From Morinoia aosen (taxonomy: Eukaryota > Arthropoda > Malacostraca > Amphipoda > Talitridae), in contig CM059579.1 in assembly GCA_030386875.1 (NCBI GenBank), positions 19,068,484 to 19,132,483 of the forward strand: a DNA stretch of 64,000 nucleotides, in the 5' to 3' direction. Made by a program: the position numbers and the translations under genes. Positions 1 through 12,861 of the stretch are shown in pieces. The first letter of the stretch is position 1. Each line of letters starts with the position of its first letter. A model generated the notes under the pieces. That model was given only the letters and a program-made list of their open reading frames with translations, did no database searches and had not been told where the DNA came from.

Positions 1-232
1 TCCGATAAAAAAAACACTTTGTACTCAACAACCGTATGCGGTCTGAAATATATCATTGAAGAGGTACAAAGATTGATATTTGAAACATATTGGAAAAAGA
101 TTTCTACTGCAAGAGTGGTTGGAAAATAAAATATAACAATTAGGAAAGCATTTCTAATATTTAACATAATTTAACCTAAGAACCTGGATAGCAGCATAAA
201 TTTCATAACCACAAAAAAGTTAAACTTGGGTA
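1..232. other. AT-rich sequence, nothing recognised
   Basis: Short AT-rich stretch at the window edge. It would be the 3' non-coding side of the transposase fragment that follows on the - strand, but I see no terminal inverted repeat in it. Confidence 0.5.
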
Positions 233-425
233 GATATTTACAAAAAGATGCTCAAAACGATGCGCATTTGTTGCGATGCAAGCGTTCAAACGCAGGTGCA
301 ATAATTTCCTGACGCGATCGAAGACTCTAGGAGTTTCTCAAATCATTTCGGAGGCTTCAACAATTCGATGCGGTCTTCATCGGAATGAATGGGTGTGCCA
401 TGTGAAAATTGTTCCTTGTAACTAT
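233..425 (-). pseudogene. Mariner-like (DUF4817-type) transposase, C-terminal fragment
   Basis: Read on the - strand, two neighbouring frames give GTPIHSDEDRIE and then RIVEASEMI, a stop, and RVRKLLHLRLNACIATNAHR-FEHLF. This is the C-terminal signature of a large insect mariner-like transposase family. In intact members a segment like VYxTPVxSEEDL is followed by a helix and ends in RLxxCIxxNGxHFEHLL. The two parts lie in different frames and a stop interrupts the helix, so the copy is dead. Only about the last 60 codons remain; the catalytic DDE part expected at higher coordinates is not visible. The family call rests on motif memory and was not searched. Confidence 0.6.
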
Positions 426-3400
426 ATAACTAAATATTTTTGACCACACGGTTATGGAGTAAAAAGGGCTCATTTAAAAAGTCCCAACTTTCGTTCCTCA
501 AAGTGCTGGTCACCCTGAATACAGGGTGTCATGTATTTTGTGTTGATGTAGGGGCTTATTGACATATATACAAGTCTAATGGTGTAAATCAAACCAAAGA
601 ATATTTAATTTTTAGAAAATGCAATGTCTTAAAAGAAAATTTAGTTGCTCCAAAAACAAGAACAAAAAATACATGAGTAATCGTCTGTCAAGAGGTGAGT
701 ACATTTTTTGGCCTCGCTGTATAGCTCACTTTACTCAACAATGAAGCGATCTTAGCCCTTTTAATACTGGGCAAAATTTTTGACAAACTTACTCAATGGC
801 CAGTTTTTTCGGTGTCGTGTTTCTTCGAACTTTTTAAAAAATCCCATTTGCCAACGAAATGATAATCGCATCTTTATCGTAAATTTTTATTTTAAAATAT
901 GATAATGATTTTGATACAATACATTACAAATTACGAAATCTTCAAAAGAACTTGAATTTTGAAATAGCTCGCAATACCATACTCGAAAAAGTCGCGTCAT
1001 AATTTTTCTTAGGAATTAAGCACTTTTTTATTGCGAGTCATTCATAGTATGAGGTTGTTCGAGCCTGTAGTTTATGGTGCTGTTTCCTATTTCGGTAGTT
1101 TCTAAAAGAACTAAGTTTAAAGCCAAAAATTTCAATTTGAAATGATATCGTCTATATTTCGTTTGGAGCCTGAGACGATAAACAGCCATGTTAAAGTAAG
1201 AAAGAGAATCATCATCTGGAGAAAAAATACATATTATGTAGAATCCTAATCATTTGTCTTAGATTATAATGCTACTCTTAGAGGGGACACTGCTAGGTTA
1301 CCTTAGCTATTGATTGGTCTTCGGGACTTCTGTCTTTCGTGTCCACTCTGTTCCTTTCAGTTGTATGCCTTCTTTGCTATCCCTCTGCCTTTCCTTCTTC
1401 TGCCTTCCGAACTTGCGGCTCTTATGCACAGAGTATCCTGTGTGGGAACGCACCTCGTGCATACATTCAACGTTTTCCTCAGTAGATTGTGCCTGCGTTT
1501 TCCTCTGTGAAAACATCTTCGCAAAGGTAATGTAGCCTTAAATTAATATTTGCACTCAGTTACTCTATTTTACTCCATTAAGTATTGGAAATAATACCTT
1601 GAATTTTCGTTCGAAGGATTAAAGTTTGATATTGGGCTTCGTTTTTAGGAGTGGAGAATTACGCATAAAATTACAGGACTATAATTTACTGCTTTAAAAA
1701 CGAAACAAAATTAAATCATTGGTCTCTTAAAAAAATAACTTTTTACTCACCCAATTTGTTCCACCATACTATCGACAATTTTAACCGTTTTCAACTCTTA
1801 ATATACAAAAATTCAGAATTAATCGCTCTGTAGGCACACACATCCTCCGCCTTAAGAATGACTTCTGTTTTTGTAGCAAAGTGCTATCAATCTACTATAT
1901 TTACTCATTTTTGTGTTGCATCATCGCTTTGAGTCCTAAATCTCTTGTTATTTCTCTTAACGTGCGCTTCTATAAAAACTTCCTATTTAAGATTGTCTCC
2001 TGTGAAACACTACTCAATCACTTTAAAATAAAATTGTATTCTGTTGCTCGAGTCTAAAGTATGTCCCCGTGGGGAGAGCAGGAAGAGCGCGACAATGGCC
2101 GTCCAAACTGTGCGTTTTCTTGCACACTTCGGAAATAAAAATTGTCGTCTCGGTGTTTCTCATGACCGAGTCTTTTTCCTGGATGATAGAATTGCAATTT
2201 CTTTGTAGATAAATGAAATTTGTTATCTACGTTGCTTCTCTAATTTGACATCCGTATAAGATTTAGCCGCCATCGCCTGCTATCGCAAGATTCCCTGAAC
2301 ATTTGAGGCGCGCTAATTGCAGAAAACAGACTTCTTGGAGGTGATCGCCTCATCTGAAGAAGACCGTTCCTGCTAAGACAAAACGAGATCGCAAAGTTAG
2401 CGGCCATCGTAGCTGGTGTAGGAGGCAGGCTTGGCAGTGACGGCCGGTGGCACAGACAAGGGCTGGTGCCGTGGCCGCGCACCAAAGCGTTGTCGCACTC
2501 AATGCCGTCGTCTGAAGAGCCGCATCAAAACTCCCTATCGAAAGTTTCTCTTGGCAAGTTCGACGCAAACTTTCTCTTTGGTGTCCTTCGAGAACGGATT
2601 TGTTAGCGCGCAGAAATAGCGAGCGCATCCTGGACTTTTCCCTGAAACAATACAGCTCTCAGTTGCCGGCTGCTTTTCATGTTCGTGATGCCGCCACTTA
2701 CACACGACAGAGATTGTATACTTTTGCGTTACGAATATCTCTCGTCTTGTGCGGAAAGAGACGCTATTTTCAATTATTTTCAACTTTTTGCGCTGTCGTT
2801 TTTTCCTCTTTTGAAATTTTTCTCGCATTATTTTTACATTGCGTTATTTAAATGGCTCCAGTAAATGCATTTTTTGTGTTAGCTGTTCAGTATGTCTCTC
2901 CATGTGCCGAATATCGAGTGGCAATTAATTTTTATAGATGTTTTATTTTCGGAAAAATTCGTGTGCTATTGAGAGTTGAGGACTCATTCATTTTCCAGTA
3001 TTCAGACTCATTTTTTATCCTTCATTCGATCCATCAAATGAGAATTTCATTAGGCAACCTAGTATTTTTTTTGCAAGTTTTGGAATTCTTACTTTCAACC
3101 TAACCTCGTCAGATGGTCTTCAGTTTTATTCTCTTTAACACTTTTGTACTTCAACAACCTGCGAAATAATCCAAAAACGACAATTACCAACAGAAATCTC
3201 AAGAAGCTATCGTTTGGTTAAGTCTTTTATTCATTTTCCTTTAACTTTGCGCGGAGGAAACACAGGTCGAGTCAAGATCCTTCACTTGTGTTCTGCAACG
3301 ATTGGTTTAGGTGAACACCGTTACACATTTGAGAGGTGCACGTACCGCTCACAAAGTTAGACTGTTATTTAATACAGCGTCTGTGTGAAGATAATAGATG

Positions 3401-5093
3401 TTCTTGAATTAGTAATACTGATCGTAATAAAACCTTAGGTTTTTATTATTGTACAAACAGTGAGGTTCTTGAGAAAAGAGTGGGCTGCGCATAACGATAC
3501 TTCTCAGTTCTCATGCTCTGGAAGTTACTTTTACTACGTATAAGTTAAAGACCCATTCCCATCTACGTCTGATTTTCACAGGCGAAAATTTCAGCAGGAA
3601 CAAGATCACAAGCCATGCATCTGCACCCATGCGCGCTGACCACTAGGTGATCTGCGTACGTCCCCTGGGAAGATGCGATAAGGAAACAAAACATCACCAT
3701 CGCATATCGTGTTATAACTGTGCAATTGTGTCACAGAAACATGCGCAGCCTAGACCACACGTACTTGTAAGTTTATAACATTAACCCAAATTTTTGCGTG
3801 TCATTGGATGAATGTCTATTTATTGACAAACATTTTGAAATAGCGTGATGTGTTGAATGATTTGCAACCACTGGACACATGTGGCATATTTTGAGTGCAT
3901 CACGTCTCAGAAAACGCAACACGGACGGCGCCGCACTCCACAACTCCGGCACAGTTTCCCAGCAAAGGTTTTTATATATTTGAGGCAGCGGAGCTGCATG
4001 CAAAAAGCCCACAAACTTTCTATTTCCTTTTCGGAGGCCTTCACAGTGCGGCAAAGAGGGATGGCAGGGGTCGGTAAAGTAGAAAATATTTGACGCGTGA
4101 CGAATCGTCCAAGTTTGCTATCGATTTTATCGTCAAGAGAAAACTGACGAATCGTTGAATGTGCAGTGCCCGGCGCTGGCCTCGCTCTCACAAGACACGA
4201 CTTCATGGTTTAAATGAGGCTGGATCCTCTCAACTCTGACCTGAGTTGGGCTTGTTTTAGTGCACGCAAATTCACTTTACTTTGCGTTACAGGCTCTCTT
4301 GCATTGCAGTTTGTGCTAGTGAATAGTGCGGTGATAATTAGAATTTCTTAATCTATATTGTGATAATATAACATCACTTTCACTTTCATTTTACATCAAG
4401 TTAAGAATTTCAGTGTTTTCCTGTGACGAAGCCTCTCAATTTTCTGGTGAATCTGTTTGTCTTTCTGCGATGGTCCTGCTTGAATTCAGCCTCGAAATTC
4501 TAGCTGCATGTGCCATGCTATAGACCGCTACGAAACCACAGCAAAATTTTACCTGAGAGAGCCCGCTATTCAAGAGCTCCGTACACTTCCACTGATGAAA
4601 TAAAACCGTCATTCACTGGAAGCACTTTTCAGATTAGGTGCGGGGGAAGAAAGTTTTCCATTGAGTAAAAAGTCGGAAGCCCTAGCATGAGTGAGGAAAG
4701 TTGCGTTCGGAGAGTCCGGCTAAGAAGGGAGCATCTTTAGCACTGCAATTGTTGAACTGCGCTCCCGCTGACAGGGCCGGCAGCCTGTTATTGTGTTCGA
4801 TAATGGTCGCTTCGGGCAACTGTTACCAACTCACGCTCACTTCAAGCCCCGAAAAATGAGCAAAGTTTTCTTCCTCGAGTCTTGAGACGATTATTCGCTC
4901 TCGCCACCGCCTGTCGACGCCTTCAAAAGAGCATGTACCAACTCCCTCTTTTGGCCTCCGCGAGAAGTGGACCTTCTGCGGCCCGCAACTTTACTTTTGG
5001 GCTCTTAAACACTCCGTCTAAATTGCACGCGTCCAATTCCTTCGCCTCGCATATTAACGGGAAAGTTTTCCTGCGATTATTTGTTACCATTAC
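426..5093. other. Long unassigned intergenic stretch
   Basis: No coding region is supported. Open frames are under 100 codons and overlap on both strands. Local features are a short palindrome at 511-528, a pyrimidine-rich patch at 1,310-1,510 and two GC-balanced patches at about 2,260-2,640 and 4,600-5,060. None matches a family I know. Confidence 0.5.
511..528. repeat. Short palindrome CACCCTG-AATA-CAGGGTG
   Basis: Perfect 7-bp arms around a 4-bp centre. CAGGGTG next to TA is a common terminal motif of insect DNA transposons, so this may be two abutting termini or an excision scar. It is too short to be sure. Confidence 0.35.
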
Positions 5094-5240
5094 AAAATAA
5101 ACGTGTTTCTTTCGACATGTTTTCCATGGTCAATTGTAACAGAAACATAGTTCCATTTGTACGAATGTTCTCTTTCATTAATTGAGCTCAGAATCTTACG
5201 TATCATTTCTTGTAATATTTCACATTGATCTAGAAATTTT
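5094..5240. repeat. Dispersed repeat family R1, copy 1
   Basis: Starts at AAAATAAACGTGTTTCTTTC and aligns over about 145 bases, with roughly four in five bases identical by eye, to 8,191-8,335 in the same orientation. Both copies contain TTTCCATTTGTACGA-like and ATCTTACGTAT blocks. No coding or terminal motifs are visible; it may be part of a non-autonomous transposon. Confidence 0.75.
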
Positions 5241-8190
5241 TAGGTATTTCTTTGCTACGCTCTGGATATTGAACTTTTTTGGAGAAGCTTGATCATCATT
5301 TTTTGGACTTATTTTATCGATTGTGTAGTTCACTGAATTAATTCCACGAATTTGAAAGTGACAGACTTCATTAATCTGAATTTGAGGGATGGTTCAGTCG
5401 TTCAGTACTTTGTAATCGTTCTGTGCTTTGTTATCAAAATTTTTATTACCCAGTCTAGTCGTTACTTAGATAACGTCCAAAGAGAATAAATCTCTTAACA
5501 AAACTATGAAATGGGGATACCGTTCATGTGCAATTGTTTAGAACGAGCGTAAAATTTGGTGTTAATTAATGGAGTGAGGTAATGCTATGGCTGCCTTGAT
5601 GTATAAACTTACCTTAACGAATTAACACTATAAAAATTCCCAGTTAATATGATTGACGGAAAAAGAAAATCAGAAACCGCAGGACAGAGCGGAGCTAAAT
5701 ATAAGTGAGTTTACATTAAGGTCTACTTAGTTGCTTAACATTTCTCATTCTTCATGCAAACGAGATGAAATACTCTATGCTTATTTTGCCAAATGTCAAG
5801 TATGCTCACACCAACAGGTTTCTTAAACTGAGTTGTTAAATTTCTTTAATCAAAAGAAAGCATCAGAAAGACCAAATGATATCAGAAACGAGGCTGTCAA
5901 GGTGTGACTTTGAAGTCGATCTAAAATGTAAAAACTAACAATTAATCCTATTTCCACATGTTCTTTTACTTCTTGAAATCCACAAGCAATAGCTCTTCAG
6001 CATCGAAAAGCGGTTGGTTAATTGATTGAGTTCCTGGAATTGGAATTGTTTTTCTCTGTTATGAGGCGACAGATACTAATGCAGTCCGCACCTGGCAGTT
6101 CACAGGAACGGCCTCCGTGCCGTGCGTGGTCGGGTCTGCGCGGTCGCGTGCAACACAGAGCTCTACAGGATGATCAGTGCAGACAAAAGAGTAGCATGCC
6201 TGTCTTTCCACATGCTTATCCGTACTCTTTCTTTTATTTTTTAAAGTGATTAGGAAATTTTAGCGTTACTTGTCGTCAAGTTGGTAAACAAGGTTCCATT
6301 TGATCATTTTGTCGTAAATGCATTGCAAAAGTCGCAAGCATTTTCTTTCCGTTATAGTTTCCGGGAGAAACTCGGAGCGCAAATATACTTCACAGATTAT
6401 CTATACGTTTTACCTCTTGGATTTACGCTCCACTCTTCTTCATTCGCCTTCCGCTCTTTTTCTTTCTCTCTCCCTCACTCTTTCACTACTTTATCCTTTC
6501 GCTTTCCATTAATAGCTTTAATTCGTTTTCTTCACCCTTCTTCGGTCTTATTCACTTTTGCCACTCCTTATAGCTGTACGGTCTTATTTACTCTTCGTGC
6601 TCTTCCTTCATCTCCCATTCCTCTTCAGCTACCATTTAGCGTCTATTTCATCCGCTAGCGCTTCGCGTTTACCCTTCATTCCCCCCCGTCCTTATTGCCT
6701 CCTGCTCCCGCTGAGCGCCATGGGCCGCGTTAGAGCGGCTCGCCGGAGCGCAAGATTTGTTGGTGCAATCCGAATTAACGCAAAGCCAAATTGATTAAAA
6801 TTTGAGCTTACGCTTAAAAACATGCAGCCATTCTGAACGCACGGATACGTTTGAAAGAAGGACCATTCATAAATCGTAGCTTATGATGGGAATCCGCTTA
6901 CGCTGGCTACCAAATAACACGTTTTTTTATCGATCAATAATTCAGCTAACTCTTTCCTGAAGTTTACATTTTTTTTGACAATTTTTGTATTGTTTGTTTG
7001 TGGAAGTTCCTACTGCTTTTAAGACCCGAGTCGGGATGTTTACTCTTTGTTCATCACCCATTCAACGTAATACCGAACATAACACGTATAAAAACATAAA
7101 AAAACAAACTGAACTAAGATAAACATTAATAAATAACCATTCAGCACAAATGCAGTGATCATTCATCCTAAATGAAGCCGTCGGCTTTCTTTTAGAGCCT
7201 AAAATAACTGAGCTTTGGCAGCCCTTGTGTTGTAGGTGCGCAACCTGCACATAACATTAATATTGTAGAATGCGAGCGGCAAAGCTGGTGGTTTAGATCC
7301 TACCAAGCCGCTCAAGGCTCTTGAGTTGGAGACTTCATGAAGCGAAGCGTCCGATAGATGTGACTGGATCTGCTGAACTCGTCGCTCGGACGTGTTGTTT
7401 TGGGCAAAAGTTCCGTCGCTTTCCTCAGTCACCAGAACTTTGTGGTTCAAATCGGGGCAAGTGTCCTCAACTGCAGAAAACTGAGCAAATGCGCGAATTA
7501 TTGCTTTTAAAAACTGGGGACACGCCGTGATTTTTATACCATTTTGAAGAAATGTTTCGTACTTAGACAAGGAAGAAATTTAAACGAGTGATTTGGCCTA
7601 GACTGGAATAAAAAAATGAACAAAGTAGTCATAACTGAATTATATTTTCTTTTTAGAATGTGCGTCTGTTATTGGTTTGTACTATGAACTGTCGTTATAT
7701 ATGTGTGCTACAGTTCGTCTGAATTATACTTCCTAAGTGACTGAAAAAACATTCTTTGTCTTCAAGACGTTTATCCTGTACAGGGGAAATTTTTACTGTC
7801 ATGACTAGGAAATGGTTCCACGATTTTCATTCGTATTAAGTTATCCGTATCCCGTGATGCAAATCACAAATTTCCCAGCATAACTCAATGAAATGTTATC
7901 AAACTTGATGACTCGTTTGAGCATCGAAACAACTTAAGAGATCCATTAAGCGTTAAGATTCGTGTTCTAGTATAAGTTTGTTTTATAAATTTCCATATTT
8001 ATCTGAATGATTGGATACGGCTGTAACTCTTTGTCACTAACCTTCAGGAATTAGTGTTAGTCTCAATGAAGTGACGTGCGAGACTTTATTTTCCATTTTT
8101 CCCATATTTATGTTTTTTCTGCGGCATCCTGCGTTCCGTGAACGCAGGCAAGAGGACGTTTATGTGTGCCATTTCGAAAGCTCCTATTTT
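5241..8190. other. Unassigned intergenic stretch with a pyrimidine-rich tract
   Basis: No supported gene. Positions 6,421-6,720 are strongly C/T-rich on the + strand and give spurious open frames full of Phe, Leu and Ser. Positions 6,090-6,180 and 6,715-6,770 are local GC-rich patches. A 123-codon - strand open frame is listed separately. Confidence 0.5.
7199..7570 (-). CDS. Unrecognised 123-codon open frame, probably not a gene
   Basis: This open frame on the - strand begins MSKYETFLQNGIK and ends AAKAQLF. The composition is mixed (charged, Ser and Asn residues), with no signal peptide, membrane segment, repeat or motif I recognise. It lies in moderately GC-balanced sequence. In AT-rich DNA a chance frame of this length is possible. 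I saw no splice sites framing it and no paralogue in the window. It is listed only because it is one of the longest frames outside tandem repeats. Confidence 0.12.
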   Translation of the reverse strand: MSKYETFLQNGIKITACPQFLKAIIRAFAQFSAVEDTCPDLNHKVLVTEESDGTFAQNNTSERRVQQIQSHLSDASLHEVSNSRALSGLVGSKPPALPLAFYNINVMCRLRTYNTRAAKAQLF

Positions 8191-8335
8191 AAAATAAACT
8201 TGTTTCTTTCGACGAATTTTCTATGGTCAGTTGTTACAGAAACGCATTTCCATTTGTACGAGTGTTCCTTTCATTAACTGAGTTCAGCATCTTACGTATA
8301 TTTTCTTGCATTATTTCAGGCTGGTCTGGAAATTC
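8191..8335. repeat. Dispersed repeat family R1, copy 2
   Basis: Second copy of the repeat at 5,094-5,240, same orientation, starting AAAATAAACTTGTTTCTTTC. Similarity fades near GGCTGGTCTGGAAATT. The differences are scattered substitutions and small indels, consistent with two old independent insertions. Confidence 0.75.
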
Positions 8336-11300
8336 TCTGACATTTATGTGCGAAAGGAGAAAAAAGGAGAGTGAAGCGTAAATTTGAGAGGTCAAAAGTA
8401 TAGAGAATCTGAAAAGTATATTCACGTTCCGAGTTTCCAACTAAAGGAAAGAAAAAAGGCTCACGACTTTTACTATGCATTTACGGTACAGCACAATTTC
8501 GTCTTCGCGTCATTTTCGTCTCTGTTCTTTTATCTTGCTGAATGCCGTATGCGGTGATGCGTTGGAATTTTTTGCCTGTATGATGGCATGGGATAATGTT
8601 TTGTGCTCAATGGTCATGTGATGATTGCCTTTATTAGATGGAAGGCTGTCGGCTATCCCCAAAGAATAATGGTATTTGTTACAGAAATAAAAACTGTATA
8701 TTGTAACACCACCAAGTGCACTAACCATGCGTACCTATCTCACGTACATTACTAATTATGAGTTAGAGCCAAAAACACCAAGTTAATTTCCGCTCAATGC
8801 TTAAGAGTTTGCTCCCCTTTAATACTTCCATAAAAATATTTTTTATTACTGACTGTTCGATATAAGCGTTCACTCTTGCGCTCTGTTTGCTAGGTACAAT
8901 CTACCAGCACTTTTTTATACGTATATCTCTCCAATATTTCAACTACACACGAGTATGTTCTCGTATTATCGTAAACCACCCTTTGGAACATGGAAAAATA
9001 TAAATTGAGTGTTCATACCACTGCACCGATTTGTACATTTTCCAAGGCAGACTCCGTAAAAACCTGTGCCTGATTTTCAAATGTTATTCTTCCATAAGAC
9101 GAAGCATGAAGAATTCATTACACTTCGTAGAAAATTAACTTATAACTTAACTTATAGAACGCTGTTTTTCAGTTTTTACGTCGATCAGCATTCTTTGTCA
9201 CATGACACATTTTCAATCTAAATTTTCTGGCCAAAAGTTAACTAAATATTGAAGTACAAGCGCTCCTAAATTAGATGCACGCAAAACGCCCGTGAAAATC
9301 TCTCGGTGGAGAGGCGATACACTTCATCAATGCGGTGCAGCATGCGGTATGTAGATGAGTGTGCCTGCCTGCAAAACAGGCATTCTGGTGAGCTTCACAA
9401 CTCACGGGAAAGTTTGCTCCGCTTTATTTGGTGCAAAAAAAGCGCCTCGACTGTGTTCTAATTCCTTTATTTTTCCAGTGTTTTAGGCTGTGCATTGTCC
9501 CCATTTTTCGCTTCCTCCATTTCCTGCCCTCGTCTATCCTCGGTATCTACGCTACCGCTTCTCTCCAGGCGGTGTCCCAAAGTATTCAGCGAGAGACCAG
9601 TTTGAGTTTGGGCCTTAAAATTCTTAATCACATTAGCGGGCAAATTATTTCTGACGTCTTCTCAGTGCTGCGGATCAACAGGTAAACGGATTACGGGGAG
9701 CCATCGCAGTGGCGCTCGCATGCACTCCTCCACTTCCCAAATTGAATGTCCTTCTTACTGGCTTCTTGGAAGCTCGCGTCCTCGTTCTCTACACTCGCTC
9801 TCTCCAGTGGCTGGATTTTCTCTTCTTCGCTGCTTTAAATTTCGTTTGTATGCTAAAATCTACGTTTTTTTATGCGATCGTTGAAATGAATGCTTAAAAT
9901 TATTTTTATTCTGATTTTTAGGCTCCTACATTCATCGTTTGAAGTCCAGTATGTGAAGAGTTACTCGAATCGAGAAACATATGTGCAACTGTGCATTGTG
10001 TATTTTTCTAGTCTCTGGTAGCCTACGTTCCTTATTTCCTATTTCAAAAATAAAGCTTTTACGGTCTTGAGAAAATATTGCACAGGGAATTAGCTCATTT
10101 TTGCATGGTTTTATTATTAGAAATCCTAAAAATCAGCGAAAAAAAATTTGCGAGGTTATTAAAATTTCCGGCTTCTCGTCGAGCTCTGTTGATACATGTT
10201 TAAATTATTTAGTTTATGTTAACTCAAATATTTCTAAGTCTAGCAATAGCATTTCATTTGAAAAGTTTAATGTGTAATTGACATACGTGAGGTCGCCCAG
10301 CTAAAATGTGAGTGCATAGTGGCCGTCCAGCTCTGTCGGTGGAGACACTCGACGAGATCGTCTCATTTCTTCAGTTTTCTTCCCAACTCCGTCATTATTT
10401 GAGGAACAATTTATTGAGCGCAGGAGAGCGCAGCTTTGCCAATGCTTCCCTAAAATTGGCGTACTCCAATTTAGCCCGAGTGCTGACTTTGGCTCGAGCT
10501 CTCTTGAGTCTCGATGGGCGGACTTATGATTTACTCTCCAGCGATCTGGAGCATACAATTTGAAAAGCTCTCATTATGGCCCTTGTTGTCAGATATTCTG
10601 AGTTTGTGTTGGTTCTTAGCATCACAAATTCTTCATCTAATGTGGACCTCGGCGGAACAAATGCATTCTGCCTTTCAGATTGTAGCGTTCAAACGTGTGC
10701 CTTCTCAGGTTATCGTGCATCTTCTATAACCACGCCCTGACTGTTTCACGGCAGTGTATTCTCGGCTTGAGTTCCAGAAATCTGAATTCCGCTCGGCTTC
10801 TCATTTGTGGGCTTAAGGTATTATGTATCATATTAGGCTGTAGCGAGGAGTTATTAGATGGTAAGGCATGTTCAATATACGAGGAAATATTTAAAATTGA
10901 AGATTGGTCAGAGTATGCAAGCCCACTTGTGGCTCATATTTCCCTCAAATTCAGTGGAAAAGAACTTGAGACTAATGCTCAATTCCAGATCTCTGATAAC
11001 GACCGTACCAGTGTCTCAAGAGGTTGTATATTTGATGGTTTTATTTTATAAGAATCACCGAAACTGTCAAATAAATTAATGGAATAAAAGACATATTTCT
11101 GTTAATCATTTACGGTGGTGTAGCAACATACGATTTAGGAGCTGATTTGTCGCGTAGATTGTGATTAAATTTTGCAAGATCGTCCTAGTTAGATGCCATT
11201 ATTTTGCCTGGTTTCCTTAATTATTCAGGAATGCCCTTTTTTGTGCGACTGAAATTGTGCGACGTTTTCAAAAACAATAAAATTGACAACGCCATAGGAG

Positions 11301-11984
11301 GAGCATAGCGCTGGAAAGCTGAAGTAAAACTGTGCATCCGTTAGTTTTTAGTGATTGTTTCCTTGACTGACTGTCGGTTTGGGGGAGAGGACCAGGAGCA
11401 GTCACCATTATTTTCAGTCGAACACTTCGTTTTCCTACCTTCCCATTTCACCATCAGCAAGTATTGCCTCGATGTGGTTCTCTAGGATTATTTGTTAATG
11501 AAGTTATAGGTTTACCTTTTCAAGACTTGTTTCCCAGTTTAAGTTTGCAGAAGCTTCGGAGTTCTTACGCCGCTTTGGAGCGAGGTAAATTTCAGAGTTC
11601 GTTTTGGGTGTGAGAGTGTGTACTGTACGCTTGTCTTGTGAGTCTACGATGAAGACTTGAAACGAAACTCCTCCATCTGAGCCGCTTCTTCTCCGTATAG
11701 GGTCACGTGCGTGTTCAACAAGTTGCTGCTTACAGGTTATTGGGTTACCTTATAATTGCGCAATTATTATATTCCTTGGAATTGACTCAACAGCAAGCAA
11801 TACTTATCCCTTTTTTTTGAAAATATGTATTTTTATCATTATTTTTGCGCTCTAAGACGCTCACATTTCTGCTACTGGGTAAGTGTAGAGGTTTATCTCT
11901 AGGCCTTGTTGTTGTTCTAATTGATGCTCTATTTCCCTCAAATTGATAGTGTTATCTGGAGCCCTACGTTGATTTTGAAATGTA
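8336..11984. other. Unassigned intergenic stretch
   Basis: No supported gene. Open frames at 9,428-9,897 and 10,301-11,079 show no family motifs and overlap frames on the other strand. Positions 10,310-10,560 are GC-balanced. I see no tandem or inverted repeats of note. Confidence 0.45.
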
Positions 11985-12204
11985 CCACCACACGTTGGTC
12001 TTTTAGATGCTTTAGAACTGATGTCAGGACATATCGACATTCCTGTCGTGCCTGTACCCATTTCATACACTTAGGTCGATCGGGGAGTTATGACAAGTTT
12101 TTCTTATTTACAATGAATAGAACCACGGGGCTCGCACTGCTGTGGTTCGAACTCTCGATCTCTCCCGTGTTAGGCGAGTGTTTTAACCATTTGGTGATCC
12201 CTGC
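11985..12204 (-). mobile_element. tRNA-Val(AAC)-like SINE head with part of its body
   Basis: The - strand from 12,204 reads GCAGGGATCACC, then an A-box-like TGGTTAAAACACTC, then GCCTAACACGGGAG, which matches the anticodon arm of tRNA-Val with anticodon AAC, then a B-box GAGTTCGAACC. The acceptor and T stems no longer pair, so it is not a working tRNA. A tRNA-unrelated body follows and can be traced to about 11,985. A T-run at 11,811-11,819 on the + strand could be the A-tail if the element is longer. This layout is that of a tRNA-derived SINE, which uses the internal RNA polymerase III promoter. Confidence 0.6.
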
Positions 12205-12861
12205 GAAGTTTCAGCGTCACATGATATAATCAAGCGTTCTCGCTCCGTCGCAACATGCGAAGCATAAGTAAGATGCTAATATTGAATTCTACTTAACCGC
12301 TCACTACGACCATATTTCATACTCTTTCCAAATACATACGGCAAAATACACATTGATTATATTCCTGAGAAAAACCTGTTTTACTTTACAGAGAATGCTG
12401 TTAGCGTTTGTTTTTCTTTCAAGAGCAAAGAACCACCCTTTTTTCTTTTCCAAAGGTGAAAATTTTGCAAATTTTTCTCTGCGAAAAATATTTCCTTCGA
12501 ACACGATAATGGCTTTCGTTTTGCAAGAGCATTTCGAGGCATCTAAGCGCCAGCTTTACACGTAGCCGTCAATTTTTTACGCGAGATGGAATATTAAATG
12601 GGCGAGCGCGTTCGCATCCTGCGGAGTGCTGCTTGCACACACCCGAATGTTTTTCCGTGCATTTTATTCGTACGTTTGCATGTTTGGCTATAAATTTTTG
12701 CGTGCGTGGCGATAAATTTAAAAGAGGACGCTCTTCAATCGCAGCAGCTGCAGCAGAGCAAAGCAATTACCAAGATGAAGGCAGTAAATTGTGGCCGCCG
12801 CCGCATCCCAGGGCGCCGCGTCCTCGCCGCCGTCCTGACACTCGTGCCTGCGATATTGGCC
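12205..12861. other. Left flank of array A
   Basis: AT-rich up to about 12,590, then GC-rich from 12,600 to 12,861. GCAGCAGCTGCAGCAGAGC at about 12,741-12,759 resembles the reverse complement of part of the array A unit (GCTCTGTGCTGCTG), so it may reflect the unit's origin or chance. No gene supported. Confidence 0.4.

Noticed and set aside
6281-6658. 125-codon + frame
   Set aside because: It is a product of a C/T-rich tract, giving Phe/Leu/Ser composition with no motif.
12130-12204. Functional tRNA-Val gene
   Set aside because: The acceptor and T stems do not pair and a SINE-like body follows; only the A/B boxes and anticodon arm are kept.
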